DNA of 28,393 nt from an uncultured Blautia sp. (GTDB lineage Bacteria > Bacillota > Clostridia > Lachnospirales > Lachnospiraceae), in the NCBI GenBank assembly GCA_958367245.1, contig CATXEA010000035.1, positions 1-28,393 of the forward strand, read 5' to 3'. Below the pieces are notes generated by a model, which saw only the letters and a list, made by a program, of their open reading frames with translations, searched no databases and was not told the origin of the DNA. This document shows, in pieces, positions 6,547-15,066 of this stretch; the first letter of the stretch is position 1; the number at the start of each line of letters is the position of its first letter. The position numbers and the translations under genes are program-made.

Positions 6547-7590
6547 ATGAAGAGAAAATTAACAGGTATTTTGCTTTCAGTGACAATGATATTTTCCATG
6601 TCAGCGACTGCCTGGGCAGGAGAGGAAAAAGATTTTAAAGATGAAACTCTTGTTGTAGGTGTCTGGGGCGGAACCATTGAAGAAGTACTCCGAAAGAGCG
6701 TTGTAGATCCAATGGAAGAAGAGTATGGCTGTAATATAGAACTGGTTCTGGGTGGAACAAGTGAACGTAAAGCAAAAATGTATGCGGAAGTTAATGACCC
6801 TTCTATGGATGTGTTGTTTTTAAATATCTATGAATCCAAACAGGCAATAGATGATGGTGTTGCACAGGACGTAGATCCTTCTTTAAGTAATTTTGATTCA
6901 CTTTATGATTTTGCACAGACCGGCGGATATGGAATGTCTATTATGGGGTTAGGAATCTGCTACAATAATGAATTGGTGACAGAGCCTATTACTTCATGGA
7001 AAGACCTCTGGCGTGAAGATTTAAAGGGAAAAGTAGCGCTTACGACATTTCCGAGCTTTGAGGACGATGCATTTGTAGATTTGACTGCACAGGCATGGGG
7101 ACTTGATTTAAAGACTCAGGAAGAAGAAGTGTTTAAGAAAATTGCGGATTTGGGTCCGTTCCCACTGTTCTTTACAGATCTTGACGAGCTGTTTTTGGAG
7201 ATGAAACAGGGAACAGTAAAAGCGGCAGTCATTTTTAACAGTTACAGCAATGATTATATCGAACAGGGATTTCCGGTAGAATTTGTATATCCGTCTGATC
7301 CGGGAGCGGCACTTGCAAAAGATACAATTGTTATTGCGAAAAATACAAAGCATGAGGCGCTTGCAAAAGAATTTGTAAATCGATGCATTAGCGTAGAAAC
7401 TCAAAAAGCATATGCGGAAGATATTTATTTTTCACCATGCAACAAAGATGTAGAAGTAGATGACGAGGTAGCTTCAAAAATTGTTTATGGAGACGAAGTT
7501 GATAAACTGGTGTCTCTTGACTGGGATTACATTCTCGAAAGAGAAAGCGATTGGACAGATATGTATAACAGAATGGTCGAAAACAATTAA
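6547..7590 (+). CDS. ABC transporter substrate-binding protein, spermidine/putrescine (PotD)-like
   Basis: 347-aa periplasmic-binding-type protein of the polyamine/opine/thiamine class. It has an N-terminal signal peptide of about 24 residues (two basic residues, a hydrophobic core and ATAWA as probable type I cleavage site). The mature part starts with LVVGVWGGTIEEVLRKSV and includes the hinge region GYGMSIMGLGICYNN. There is no lipobox Cys, although most Gram-positive binding proteins are lipoproteins; it may be released or held by the permease. AAAGGAGGA precedes the ATG. It is the first gene of the transporter unit behind the promoter at 6406. A hairpin separates it from the permeases, so it is likely made in excess. 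The substrate is probably the compound degraded by the neighbouring enzymes. Confidence 0.88.
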   Translation: MKRKLTGILLSVTMIFSMSATAWAGEEKDFKDETLVVGVWGGTIEEVLRKSVVDPMEEEYGCNIELVLGGTSERKAKMYAEVNDPSMDVLFLNIYESKQAIDDGVAQDVDPSLSNFDSLYDFAQTGGYGMSIMGLGICYNNELVTEPITSWKDLWREDLKGKVALTTFPSFEDDAFVDLTAQAWGLDLKTQEEEVFKKIADLGPFPLFFTDLDELFLEMKQGTVKAAVIFNSYSNDYIEQGFPVEFVYPSDPGAALAKDTIVIAKNTKHEALAKEFVNRCISVETQKAYAEDIYFSPCNKDVEVDDEVASKIVYGDEVDKLVSLDWDYILERESDWTDMYNRMVENN

Positions 7591-7599
7591 TGGATGGCA

Positions 7600-7641
7600 A
7601 AAGTGTGAGCTATGGAGCTTATCCAAAGCTCACACTTTTTT
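7600..7641 (+). terminator. Intercistronic hairpin/terminator between binding protein and permeases
   Basis: AAAGTGTGAGCT pairs with AGCTCACACTTT and is followed by T. There is no new promoter that I can see before the permease at 7703, so the hairpin probably lets part of the transcripts through, giving more binding protein than membrane parts and protecting the upstream mRNA. Confidence 0.75.
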
Positions 7642-7702
7642 CGGAAAAATGAAAAAAAGTGTCTTCCCTGACAGTTCCTAAATAAAAAATGGAGGTGGGA
7701 AA

Positions 7703-8569
7703 GTGAAAAAATCAGTTAATAAAGCAAACGCTATGCTGATTCCCTTAACAATCATATTTGTCGTTTTCTTCATTATACCTTTTATTGTGTTGTTGTATTA
7801 CAGCTTTTTGACATCCAGTTCAGGGCAGGTAATTCCGACAACACCTTATACGATTGCTTCTTACAAAAAATTTTTCCAGGATAGCTTTTATCCGCGCGTG
7901 GTTATGCGTACCATTGGAATCAGCTTACTGACAGCATCTATATGTACAGTTTTAGGATATCCGGTTGCTTATTTTATATCAAAAAGCAGAGGATATAAGA
8001 AAACAATCTTGTTGGTTATTATAATTTTACCATTGGTTGCAGGTGTAATGGTGCAGACACTCGGATTATACGGTATACTTACAAGTTATGGACCTGTTAA
8101 TAACGCATTGCTGTATCTGGGGATTATCAATGAGCCGATAGAGTTTCTTGGTACTCCTACAGGTGTTGTGATCGGTTTGGCACAGGGATTCTTACCGTAT
8201 ATGATTCTTCCGGTAATGAACTCTATACAGGCAATACCGGATAATGTACTGGAAGCAGCAGACAACCTGGGAGCAAACGGGGTTCAGAGATTTTTCAGAG
8301 TAACACTTCCGTTGAGCAAGACAGGGATTATTTCCGGTTTTGTGCTGGTATTTGGATGCTGCCTGAATTCTTATACGACACCGCTTCTTTTAGGACGTGG
8401 TAAAGTTTCTGTTATTGGAACAACAATATATCAGCAGGCAATGCAGTTGTTTAACTGGCCGTTTGCATCTGCTATTGCGATGATTCTGATTTCTATCGTA
8501 TTACTGGTATATATGCTTACGAACATAATTCCGAAAAGCATGAAAAAGAGACAGGAGGGACATGCATGA
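7703..8569 (+). CDS. ABC transporter permease, PotB-like
   Basis: 288-aa integral membrane protein with about six hydrophobic segments. The first spans roughly residues 12-35. The cytoplasmic coupling motif is intact: NVLEAADNLGANGVQRFFRVTLP corresponds to the EAAxxxG consensus. The start is GTG, supported by GGAGGTGGG eight bases before. It overlaps the next permease gene by four bases (ATGA). It belongs to the polyamine/opine importer subfamily, with two different permeases, one ATPase and one binding protein. It forms the membrane channel with the following gene product. Confidence 0.92.
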   Translation: MKKSVNKANAMLIPLTIIFVVFFIIPFIVLLYYSFLTSSSGQVIPTTPYTIASYKKFFQDSFYPRVVMRTIGISLLTASICTVLGYPVAYFISKSRGYKKTILLVIIILPLVAGVMVQTLGLYGILTSYGPVNNALLYLGIINEPIEFLGTPTGVVIGLAQGFLPYMILPVMNSIQAIPDNVLEAADNLGANGVQRFFRVTLPLSKTGIISGFVLVFGCCLNSYTTPLLLGRGKVSVIGTTIYQQAMQLFNWPFASAIAMILISIVLLVYMLTNIIPKSMKKRQEGHA

Positions 8570-9363
8570 AACGAAAAAAATATATTTCAAAAGTGGTGTT
8601 TTCTGTCATAGTTATCCTTATTCTGCTGTTTATTGTGTCTCCCATGATAGCAGTAGTAGGAGCATCTTTCAGCGATACGAAATACTTTCAGTTTCCGCCC
8701 ACTTCTTTCAGTTTGAGATGGTATAGTGAAGCAATAAAAAATGGCGAGCATATCAGTTCATTGCTTACAAGTGTAAAGATTGCGTGCTGTACAATGCTGG
8801 TTGCGGATTTGATTTGTATTCCGGCCTGCTTTGCATTGACAAAAGGAAGCAGGAAACTTGTGAAAAAAGCCCAGACCTTATTTATGGCTCCGTTGTTCCT
8901 TCCGATGATTGCGCTTGGTGTAGGTCTTATGTTATGGCTTGCAAAACTGGGAGTTCGCGGTAATTTCTGGACTCTGGTAATGGCGCATGTAATTGTTGCA
9001 GCTCCATATTATATCAGAGTTGTGGGCACCTGTCTCAGTGAGTTTGACTATGGACTGGTAGACGCGGCAAACAGTTTGGGAGCAACACCTGTGAAAGCTT
9101 TTTTATATGTGACATTGCCGTCAATTGTACCGGGGATTATTGTGGCGTCTATGTTTGGATTTATGCTTTCTTTTTCAGAATTAATTATTACATTGTTTAT
9201 CAGCTCCAGCGGTATGACAACTTTTCCGGTACGGGTATATTCATCTATGGTTACAGAAGGTTTAAATCCAATGATTTTGGCATATTCCACAATCATTATT
9301 CTTGTGGTGCTGATTATTTCCGTTTTGGCTGAAAAATTTGCTCACTGGTCGAAATATTTTTAA
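8566..9363 (+). CDS. ABC transporter permease, PotC-like
   Basis: 265-aa partner permease with six predicted membrane segments. The coupling helix reads YGLVDAANSLGATPVKAFLYVTLP, a variant EAA motif with Asp. The start codon overlaps the stop of the first permease, so the two are made in equal amounts. The N-terminus (VVFSVIVILILLFIVSPM) is the first membrane helix. It is followed after 19 bases by the ATPase gene. No unusual features. Confidence 0.92.
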   Translation: MKRKKYISKVVFSVIVILILLFIVSPMIAVVGASFSDTKYFQFPPTSFSLRWYSEAIKNGEHISSLLTSVKIACCTMLVADLICIPACFALTKGSRKLVKKAQTLFMAPLFLPMIALGVGLMLWLAKLGVRGNFWTLVMAHVIVAAPYYIRVVGTCLSEFDYGLVDAANSLGATPVKAFLYVTLPSIVPGIIVASMFGFMLSFSELIITLFISSSGMTTFPVRVYSSMVTEGLNPMILAYSTIIILVVLIISVLAEKFAHWSKYF

Positions 9364-9382
9364 AGGAATGGGAGGGAAAATT

Positions 9383-10453
9383 ATGCTTGAAATCAGTAAT
9401 TTATCAAAATCATACAAAACTAATCAGGTATTAAAAGATACAAATATTGTTGTAAATGATGGAGAGATGGTAGCCTTGTTGGGACCGAGCGGATCGGGAA
9501 AAACAACAATTCTCCGAATTATTGCCGGATTTATAGAGGCGAATGGCGGTGAAGTAAAAATAGATGGACAAAGTATTCTGGATTTAGAAGCGCATAAAAG
9601 AAACATTGGCGTTGTGTTTCAGAATTATGCATTATTTCCGCATATGACAGTGTATCAGAATGTGGAATTTGGGCTTAAAATGAGAAAAGTACCAAAGGAA
9701 GAGAGAGGAAGCAGAGTGGAAGAAGCTCTTAAAGTTGTAGATATGCTTCCTTATGCACATCGATATCCCAGTCAGCTTTCCGGTGGACAGCAGCAGAGAG
9801 TGGCTATTGCCAGAGTAGTAGCAATACGTGCGAAGCTAATGCTTTTGGATGAACCCCTGTCAAATCTTGATGCAAAGCTCAGACGTCAGGTTCGTGTAGA
9901 AATCAAAGAATTACAGAGAAAGCTGAAAATCACAACAATTATCGTCACGCATGATCAGGAAGAAGCAATGACTCTTGGAGACAGGATTGCTATTTTAAAC
10001 GAAGGATATATTCAGCAGATAGGTACACCTATGGATTTGTATGAGCAGCCTGCAAATCTGTTTGTGGCAGGTTTTCTTGGAACACCATCTATTAACACTT
10101 ATGACATGGAATGGGTAGATGGAAGATGGATGATAGAAGGAATTCCTGTAGAAGAAAGCTGTATGACAGAAAAAATGAAAAAATTATCGCCAGGGAAATA
10201 TGCGCTGGGAATTCGCCCTGAACATATCAGAATAGCGGAGGAAGAAGATAAAAAGATATTCCGTGTCAATGCTCCGGTTTCCCTTGTTGAGAATTTAGGC
10301 GCTGAAACGCTGATTTATTATAACCTTAACAATAAGAAATATTGTAGTAAAATGGCACATACGATTCGAATAAAAACTGGAAGCGAAATAAAGCTGGCAA
10401 TGGAACTGCAGCATGCTGTTATTTTCGATTCAAAGACAGGAAAGAGAATATAA
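9383..10453 (+). CDS. ABC transporter ATP-binding protein, PotA-like
   Basis: 356-aa ATPase that drives the importer. Walker A is GPSGSGKTT (34-42), the Q-loop is VVFQNYALFPHMTV, the signature is LSGGQQQR, Walker B is LMLLDEPLSNLDAK and the H-loop is IVTHDQEEA. A C-terminal TOBE/OB-like domain of about 110 residues includes YALGIRPEHIRI, as in PotA and CysA-type ATPases. The frame is open from 9338, but ATG 9383 is chosen because GGGAGG lies eight bases before it. Last gene of the transporter unit; a terminator follows and the regulator gene is convergent. Confidence 0.95.
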   Translation: MLEISNLSKSYKTNQVLKDTNIVVNDGEMVALLGPSGSGKTTILRIIAGFIEANGGEVKIDGQSILDLEAHKRNIGVVFQNYALFPHMTVYQNVEFGLKMRKVPKEERGSRVEEALKVVDMLPYAHRYPSQLSGGQQQRVAIARVVAIRAKLMLLDEPLSNLDAKLRRQVRVEIKELQRKLKITTIIVTHDQEEAMTLGDRIAILNEGYIQQIGTPMDLYEQPANLFVAGFLGTPSINTYDMEWVDGRWMIEGIPVEESCMTEKMKKLSPGKYALGIRPEHIRIAEEEDKKIFRVNAPVSLVENLGAETLIYYNLNNKKYCSKMAHTIRIKTGSEIKLAMELQHAVIFDSKTGKRI

Positions 10454-10460
10454 GAACAAA

Positions 10461-10496
10461 AAACAACCGCAGTCCATATGAACTGCGGTTGTTTTT
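10461..10496. terminator. Bidirectional terminator between the ATPase and gntR genes
   Basis: AAACAACCGCAGT pairs with ACTGCGGTTGTTT. T runs follow the stem on both strands, so it can end both convergent transcripts. Confidence 0.85.
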
Positions 10497-10510
10497 GCGG
10501 AATTGAATGG

Positions 10511-11269
10511 TTAAAGTTTAAATGGAGCTACAAGAGACATAACCATATTTTCCGGATGAACAAAGACCTCTCCAACTCCGACAACTCTGTCGCTGATATT
10601 ATAAATTACCTCGTCGAAGCAAAGGAGCGGCGTATTTTTCGGAATTCCAAATTCATTGCATGCCTGCTCATCAAATTTAATCCTGCATTGCATAGAACAG
10701 TAATCGATGTAATTATTTTCGTCCTCTTTGCCTTTGGTCATGTATTTCTGACTGAATTCAGGAAGGCTTTGGATTTTAATATCCTTTTCCATATTTGGGG
10801 AGATAAATTCCTGAGGAAAATAAAAACGTGTATAGAGGCGTTTTAACTGATCGGCAGAGTAGACCCAGCAGCTTAGAAATGCGGGAACATCCTGAAAATA
10901 CTCCTGAAATACCTGACTTCCACTGTCAAGCATTTCCCATTTAACATCAATTTTGACATCTTTGTACTGTTTTCTTAACATAACGCCGAAATCCGTGTCT
11001 AAATCGATGCGATTCTCCAGCTTAAAGACGGAAGGATGTCCGAATGTTCCTAATCCCTGATGCGAGGTGATGATTCTGTCCATACGAAGGCGGACAAGGG
11101 CATCTCGTACAGTAGCGCGGCTGACTCCAAATTCTTCAGATAATTCTTCTTCAGAAGGGAATTTATTTTTTCCCGGCTCCATTATGGAAACGTCATTATA
11201 TAAAGAGTTATAAGCCTGCTGACCTTTAGTGGCGCTTTTTAAGATTCTTTTGCTGTTTGTCTTTTTCAT
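10511..11269 (-). CDS. GntR-family regulator with UTRA effector domain (HutC subfamily)
   Basis: 252-aa cytosolic transcription factor. The winged helix-turn-helix lies at about residues 38-82 (FPSEEELSEEFGVSRATVRDALVRL, then wing GLGTFG). The C-terminal domain at about 95-245 is UTRA-like, the fold that binds small acids, sugars or phosphosugars in HutC, NagR and FrlR. A GGAG lies 11 bases before the ATG. The gene sits in the middle of the catabolic cluster, convergent to the ABC unit and divergent from the enamidase-like unit. GntR proteins of this type bind short palindromes, and AGTACG-N-CGTACT occurs at four cluster promoters and upstream of this gene, so I infer that it controls the whole cluster and itself, with a pathway intermediate as inducer. 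Confidence 0.9.
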   Translation of the reverse strand: MKKTNSKRILKSATKGQQAYNSLYNDVSIMEPGKNKFPSEEELSEEFGVSRATVRDALVRLRMDRIITSHQGLGTFGHPSVFKLENRIDLDTDFGVMLRKQYKDVKIDVKWEMLDSGSQVFQEYFQDVPAFLSCWVYSADQLKRLYTRFYFPQEFISPNMEKDIKIQSLPEFSQKYMTKGKEDENNYIDYCSMQCRIKFDEQACNEFGIPKNTPLLCFDEVIYNISDRVVGVGEVFVHPENMVMSLVAPFKL

Positions 11270-11370
11270 ATATGTTGGTCTCCTATTGTTTATTTTCCAT
11301 GATGCTGAAAGGTTCGGTCAAAATACTGGAAGTTTTATAATTATAATAATACCTGACAATGAAAAAAGCA

Positions 11371-11401
11371 AGTATAAATGATAAACATAGTACGTCTTAC
11401 A
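11371..11401 (-). promoter_or_regulatory. Probable gntR promoter region with operator copy
   Basis: AGTACG-T-CTTACA at 11389-11401 matches the operator at 10 of 12 positions. On the minus strand TATACT at 11371-11376 could be the -10 of gntR, in which case the operator covers the -35 region and would mean autorepression. I see no good -35 box. A 12-base direct repeat, ATGATAAACATA, lies at 11378-11389 and 11428-11439; its role is unknown. Confidence 0.45.
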
Positions 11402-11500
11402 AATGGAAATTTTGAAGAAATAGTATTATGATAAACATATTTTCCGGAAGTAGGATTCTAAATATACCCGCAATTTTATGGGAATTATTTTGATAAAGTA

Positions 11501-11550
11501 TTGTATTTATGATAAAAGTGTGATAAAATTAATTAAAAGTAAGACGTACG
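11501..11550 (+). promoter_or_regulatory. Promoter with GntR-type operator (enamidase-like unit)
   Basis: TTGTAT (11501-11506), a 17-base spacer and TAAAAT (11524-11529) are followed eight bases later by AGTAAG-A-CGTACG (11538-11550), 10 of 12 matches to the shared operator and in the same register to the -10 as at the kinase promoter. The remaining part of 11270-11580 is A+T-rich and holds no gene. Confidence 0.7.
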
Positions 11551-11580
11551 ACGGAAAATAAAACTCAAGGAGGTAATTCG

Positions 11581-12864
11581 ATGGTAAAAGGAAATGATAT
11601 TGTTTTGAAGAACATTGATAAAATTGTCAGCGGTGATATTCACAAAGGCATTATACCTGGAGATACCATTGTAGTCAGAGACGGTCTGATTGCAGAAATT
11701 GGTTTCGAAAAGGATTTGAATGTGGATGGAATTGATACGATTGTGGATGTTGACGGACAGATAGTTTGCCCGGGCTTTATTGACTGTCATGTACATAATA
11801 CTCTGGATGATTATGCACCTCAGAGGGGAGCTGTTGGCTGTTATGCAGATGCGCTGTATTCCGGTACAACTTCTATGGTTTCCGAGGGTGAGCAGGGACC
11901 TGGATGGCCTCGCTTTTATGACGATGCTGTTGGATGTAAAGCGGCTGCTATTCTTTCAAAGAGAGTATTTGACCGTTTCCGTCCAGGTGGTGGTCTTAAA
12001 TTCCATGGTGGCGCACTGGTGCTTGTACATGGGCTTACAGAACTCGATTTTAAAGAAATGCATGACGCCGGAGTGTGGCTGATTGCAGAAATCGGCGGCG
12101 GCGGACTCTGTGATCCGGAAGAAGTTGAACCAATGCTGGAATGGGCACGGAAATATGATTTCTTCTATTCTGTGCATTTGGCGCCGCCATCCATACCGGG
12201 ATCGTCATGGGTGACTTCAGAAAACATCCTTAAACTTCGCCCGAATAAAGTGGCTCATACAAATGGAGGATCAACAGGCGTAGAGTTTTCACATATCCAG
12301 AGATTAATGGATGAATGTGATATTCCATTGGAATTAGTAGTAAATGGAAACTTCGTCAACTTCAATAAAATGTTGAAACATATGGACAGGAAAAATGAAC
12401 TTTACCGTTTGGTAATGGGCAGTGATTCTCCAACAGGTCAGGCTTCCATGCCGGGTGCGATTAATCGATGTATCGTGAAAGCATCTTCCTTAAATGACAT
12501 TCCTGCTGAGAAATGTATTGCCATGGCTACGGGAAATACTGCAGATCTGTATGGACTTAATACAGGAAAAATTGAAGTGGGAAGAGAAGCAGATCTTCAG
12601 GTAATTGATAATCCTCCGGGATCATGTGGAACAGATGCGCTTAAGGCAATCGAACAGGGAGATCCGTTTGGAAACTCTATGGTGATTGTAGATGGAAGAA
12701 TTATTGCATACCGCGGCAAAGATTCCCGACCAACTGCGCGTACCTGTAAAATAGAAGGAGCTCCGGTATTTGTTTCAGGAATAACAGAGCATCTGTTTTT
12801 CCCACCGCAGCCGGGAAGACATTATGAAGGATACAGTATGCAGACTGGGTTCAAAGTAAAATAA
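11581..12864 (+). CDS. Amidohydrolase-superfamily protein, enamidase-like
   Basis: 427-aa cyclic amidohydrolase-type metal enzyme. The N-terminal beta-sandwich ends in GQIVCPGFIDCHVHN, with the metal ligands His70 and His72. Along its length it follows the plan I recall for enamidase of nicotinate-fermenting Eubacterium barkeri: KFHGGALVL, GLTELDFKEMHDAGVW, PSIPGSSWVTSENIL, VAHTNGG, MGSDSPTGQ and CIAMATGNTADLYGLNTGKIE. Enamidase opens a partly reduced pyridine ring and releases ammonia; here no nicotinate genes are nearby, so a different cyclic enamide or amide is likely. AAGGAGG lies before the ATG. Its unit has an operator-bearing promoter and includes the creatininase-family gene. Other amidohydrolase functions are possible. 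Confidence 0.75.
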   Translation: MVKGNDIVLKNIDKIVSGDIHKGIIPGDTIVVRDGLIAEIGFEKDLNVDGIDTIVDVDGQIVCPGFIDCHVHNTLDDYAPQRGAVGCYADALYSGTTSMVSEGEQGPGWPRFYDDAVGCKAAAILSKRVFDRFRPGGGLKFHGGALVLVHGLTELDFKEMHDAGVWLIAEIGGGGLCDPEEVEPMLEWARKYDFFYSVHLAPPSIPGSSWVTSENILKLRPNKVAHTNGGSTGVEFSHIQRLMDECDIPLELVVNGNFVNFNKMLKHMDRKNELYRLVMGSDSPTGQASMPGAINRCIVKASSLNDIPAEKCIAMATGNTADLYGLNTGKIEVGREADLQVIDNPPGSCGTDALKAIEQGDPFGNSMVIVDGRIIAYRGKDSRPTARTCKIEGAPVFVSGITEHLFFPPQPGRHYEGYSMQTGFKVK

Positions 12865-12888
12865 AAATGCAGACGGGAGGAGATTACA

Positions 12889-13632
12889 ATGCTTCATTCA
12901 TATCGGGAATTAAGCTGGAAAGAACATGCTGAACTTCCAAAAGACAAGATATATGCGATGCTTCCGATTGCTTCCATAGAGCAGCATGGACCACATATGT
13001 CTGTAGGCACAGACGACCTGATTATTGAATATGTATTAAAAAGACTTGCCAATGAGCAGAAGATTGTGCCGGAAATATACGTTATGCCGCCGGTGCATTA
13101 TGGATTAAGCCCTGAACATATGAACTTATGCGGAACGATTACCTTACGTTCAGCTACGCTCAAGGCGATTGTGGATGACATTCTTTCTTCACTTGCGCAG
13201 CACGGCTGGAAACGGTTGATTATTCTTAACAGTCATGGCGGAAACAAAGGTGTTATTCATGGACTTGCACAGGAGTGGAAACGGGAATATGGTCTGGATA
13301 TATATATTGTAGAAACAATGCATGCAATTTATGACAGTTATGCAGAAACTGTTATGGAGACACATCCGTCAAAAGAAATCCATGCCGGAGAAGATGAAAC
13401 CTCCCAGATGCTGTATGAGTTTCCGGATACTGTGCATATGGAAGAATTGACAGAGGGATTTAACAAGAAGACAGACAGTCTTCCGCTGCGGAGAGATTCC
13501 TGGTTTACAAGTGAAGTAAATGAATCCGGCATCATAGGAGGAGCGCATCTGGCAACAGCAGAAAAGGGAAAAAAATTAACAGCGTATGTTTGTCAGAGCG
13601 TAATAGAACAATTGAACTCGCTGGAAGATTAA
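12889..13632 (+). CDS. Creatininase-family amidohydrolase
   Basis: 247-aa protein of the creatininase family, metal enzymes that hydrolyse cyclic amides (creatinine) or formamides on nucleotide precursors. The metal-binding signatures are present: LPIASIEQHGPHMSVGTDD (Glu31, His and Asp ligands), ILNSHGGNKG, and HAGEDETSQML with the second metal His/Glu. Size is normal for the family. GGGAGGAG precedes the ATG, 24 bases behind the enamidase-like gene, so both are one operon. The natural guess is a ring-opening or amide-cleaving step next to the enamidase-like step. A true creatininase is unlikely, since no creatinase or sarcosine genes are near. Confidence 0.8.
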   Translation: MLHSYRELSWKEHAELPKDKIYAMLPIASIEQHGPHMSVGTDDLIIEYVLKRLANEQKIVPEIYVMPPVHYGLSPEHMNLCGTITLRSATLKAIVDDILSSLAQHGWKRLIILNSHGGNKGVIHGLAQEWKREYGLDIYIVETMHAIYDSYAETVMETHPSKEIHAGEDETSQMLYEFPDTVHMEELTEGFNKKTDSLPLRRDSWFTSEVNESGIIGGAHLATAEKGKKLTAYVCQSVIEQLNSLED

Positions 13633-13647
13633 TAACAGTTAAATTTT

Positions 13648-13676
13648 AGAGGAGGACTTAAAAGCCCTCCTCTTTG
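13648..13676. terminator. Hairpin between the convergent creatininase and deaminase genes
   Basis: A perfect 8-bp stem AGAGGAGG/CCTCCTCT with a ten-base loop lies between two convergent stops. Neither side has a long T run, so termination may be incomplete. Confidence 0.5.
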
Positions 13677-13681
13677 TGTGC

Positions 13682-15040
13682 CTAAAGATCTTTGAGATAA
13701 CGGGAAATTTCAGCCTGAGCATTGTGGACAAGTCTTTCTTCATCAATGTTGATGAGATGACCATGCTCAACTGTGACTTTTCCATTCACTACCGTATAAT
13801 CGACAGCTCCTTTCAGACCTACTGTAGCAAGTACGGAACACGGATCCATACATGCTCCTACAAGTTCCAGACGATTCGAATTGACTAAGAAAAAGTCTGC
13901 GCATTTTCCGATTTCTATACTTCCGATTTCTTTTTCCCGACCAAGAAGACGGGCGCTTCCTATGGTTGCCATTTTTAAAATATCGTATCCGGAAGGCGCT
14001 TTGTCGCTGGAATTTAGTCGGTGCAGCAGATAAGCAACGCGAATTTCTTCAAGCAGATTGGAGCCGTCATTGCTTGCGCTTCCATCAACACCAAGACCGA
14101 CGGGAACACCTAATTCCAACATTTCAGGGATTCTCGCAATGCCGGAAGATAATTTCATGTTGGAAATCGGACAATGACATACGCCGGTCTGAGTGTCAGC
14201 AAGAAGATGAAGCTCTTCGTCATTAAAATGAATACCGTGGGCATACCAGACATCGTTTCCAATCCAACCGAGTTTTTCCATATAGGCAAGAGGACGAAGT
14301 CCTGTTGTTTCCAGAGTAAAGCGTTCTTCATCCAGCGTTTCGCATAAGTGAGTATGCAGCCGAACATTGTATTGACGGGCAAGCTTAGCACTTTCTTCTA
14401 AAAGTGTTGCAGAGACAGAGAAAGGTGAGCAAGGTGCCAAAGCAACTCTTTTCATAGACTGAAAAGAAGTATCATGATACTTTTCGATGATACGAATGCT
14501 GTCATTGAGGATTGCGTCTACAGGCTGAACAACAGAATCAGGGGGGAGTCCGCCGTCTTTTTTAGAGCGATCCATACTTCCGCGGGAAAAATGCATTCGG
14601 ATGCCAAGTTCTCTGGCTGCTTCCCATTGGGCTTCAATGAGATCTCCGGCTTCATTGGGGAAAACGTAGTGGTGATCAAAGACAGTTGTACAGCCATTTT
14701 TCATTAATTCGCCCATTCCGGTAAGAGAGGACAGACGGATAGTGTCCTCGTTTAACATTTTCCATACTTCATAAAGGGTTTTTAACCAATCGAAAAGTTC
14801 CATGTTCTGAACCTGAGGAAGATTTCTTGAAAAAATCTGATACAAATGATGGTGGGTGTTTACAAGTCCCGGATAACAGATCATATGACTTCCATCTATC
14901 ACAAGGTCCGCAGAAGGCGCATCTGCTCCAATAGAGCGAAAAATACCGTTTTCACAATAAAGATTTACATTAGAATACACATGATCGTCACCGTCACAGG
15001 AAACGAGGGTTTGGATATTTTTGATTAATAAACTGCTCAT
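13682..15040 (-). CDS. 8-oxoguanine deaminase-like amidohydrolase
   Basis: 452-aa hydrolytic deaminase of the guanine-deaminase/AtzB-like branch of the amidohydrolase superfamily. Metal ligands appear in LVNTHHHLYQ (His63, His65), LHTHLCETLDE, YAHGIHFNDEE and LGVDGSASNDGSN (catalytic Asp). The stretches HFSRGSMDRSKKDGGLPPDSV and RVALAPCSPFSVS closely follow what I recall of bacterial 8-oxoguanine deaminases, which convert 8-oxoguanine to urate and ammonia. Isoxanthopterin deaminase and hydroxyatrazine hydrolases are near relatives, so the ring could be another aminated purine, pterin or triazine. GGAGG stands before the ATG. It is the last gene of the minus-strand operon that starts at the perfect operator at 18086. 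Confidence 0.8.
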   Translation of the reverse strand: MSSLLIKNIQTLVSCDGDDHVYSNVNLYCENGIFRSIGADAPSADLVIDGSHMICYPGLVNTHHHLYQIFSRNLPQVQNMELFDWLKTLYEVWKMLNEDTIRLSSLTGMGELMKNGCTTVFDHHYVFPNEAGDLIEAQWEAARELGIRMHFSRGSMDRSKKDGGLPPDSVVQPVDAILNDSIRIIEKYHDTSFQSMKRVALAPCSPFSVSATLLEESAKLARQYNVRLHTHLCETLDEERFTLETTGLRPLAYMEKLGWIGNDVWYAHGIHFNDEELHLLADTQTGVCHCPISNMKLSSGIARIPEMLELGVPVGLGVDGSASNDGSNLLEEIRVAYLLHRLNSSDKAPSGYDILKMATIGSARLLGREKEIGSIEIGKCADFFLVNSNRLELVGACMDPCSVLATVGLKGAVDYTVVNGKVTVEHGHLINIDEERLVHNAQAEISRYLKDL

Positions 15041-15066
15041 AAACGTACCTCCTGTATTTATTGTTA

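Noticed and set aside
10478..10846. 122-codon plus-strand frame opposite the GntR gene
   Set aside because: Shadow of the GntR/UTRA coding sequence, whose HTH and start are clear.
12889..13632. Creatinine degradation pathway
   Set aside because: Only a creatininase-family gene is present; creatinase and sarcosine genes are missing and the neighbours point to another cyclic amide.
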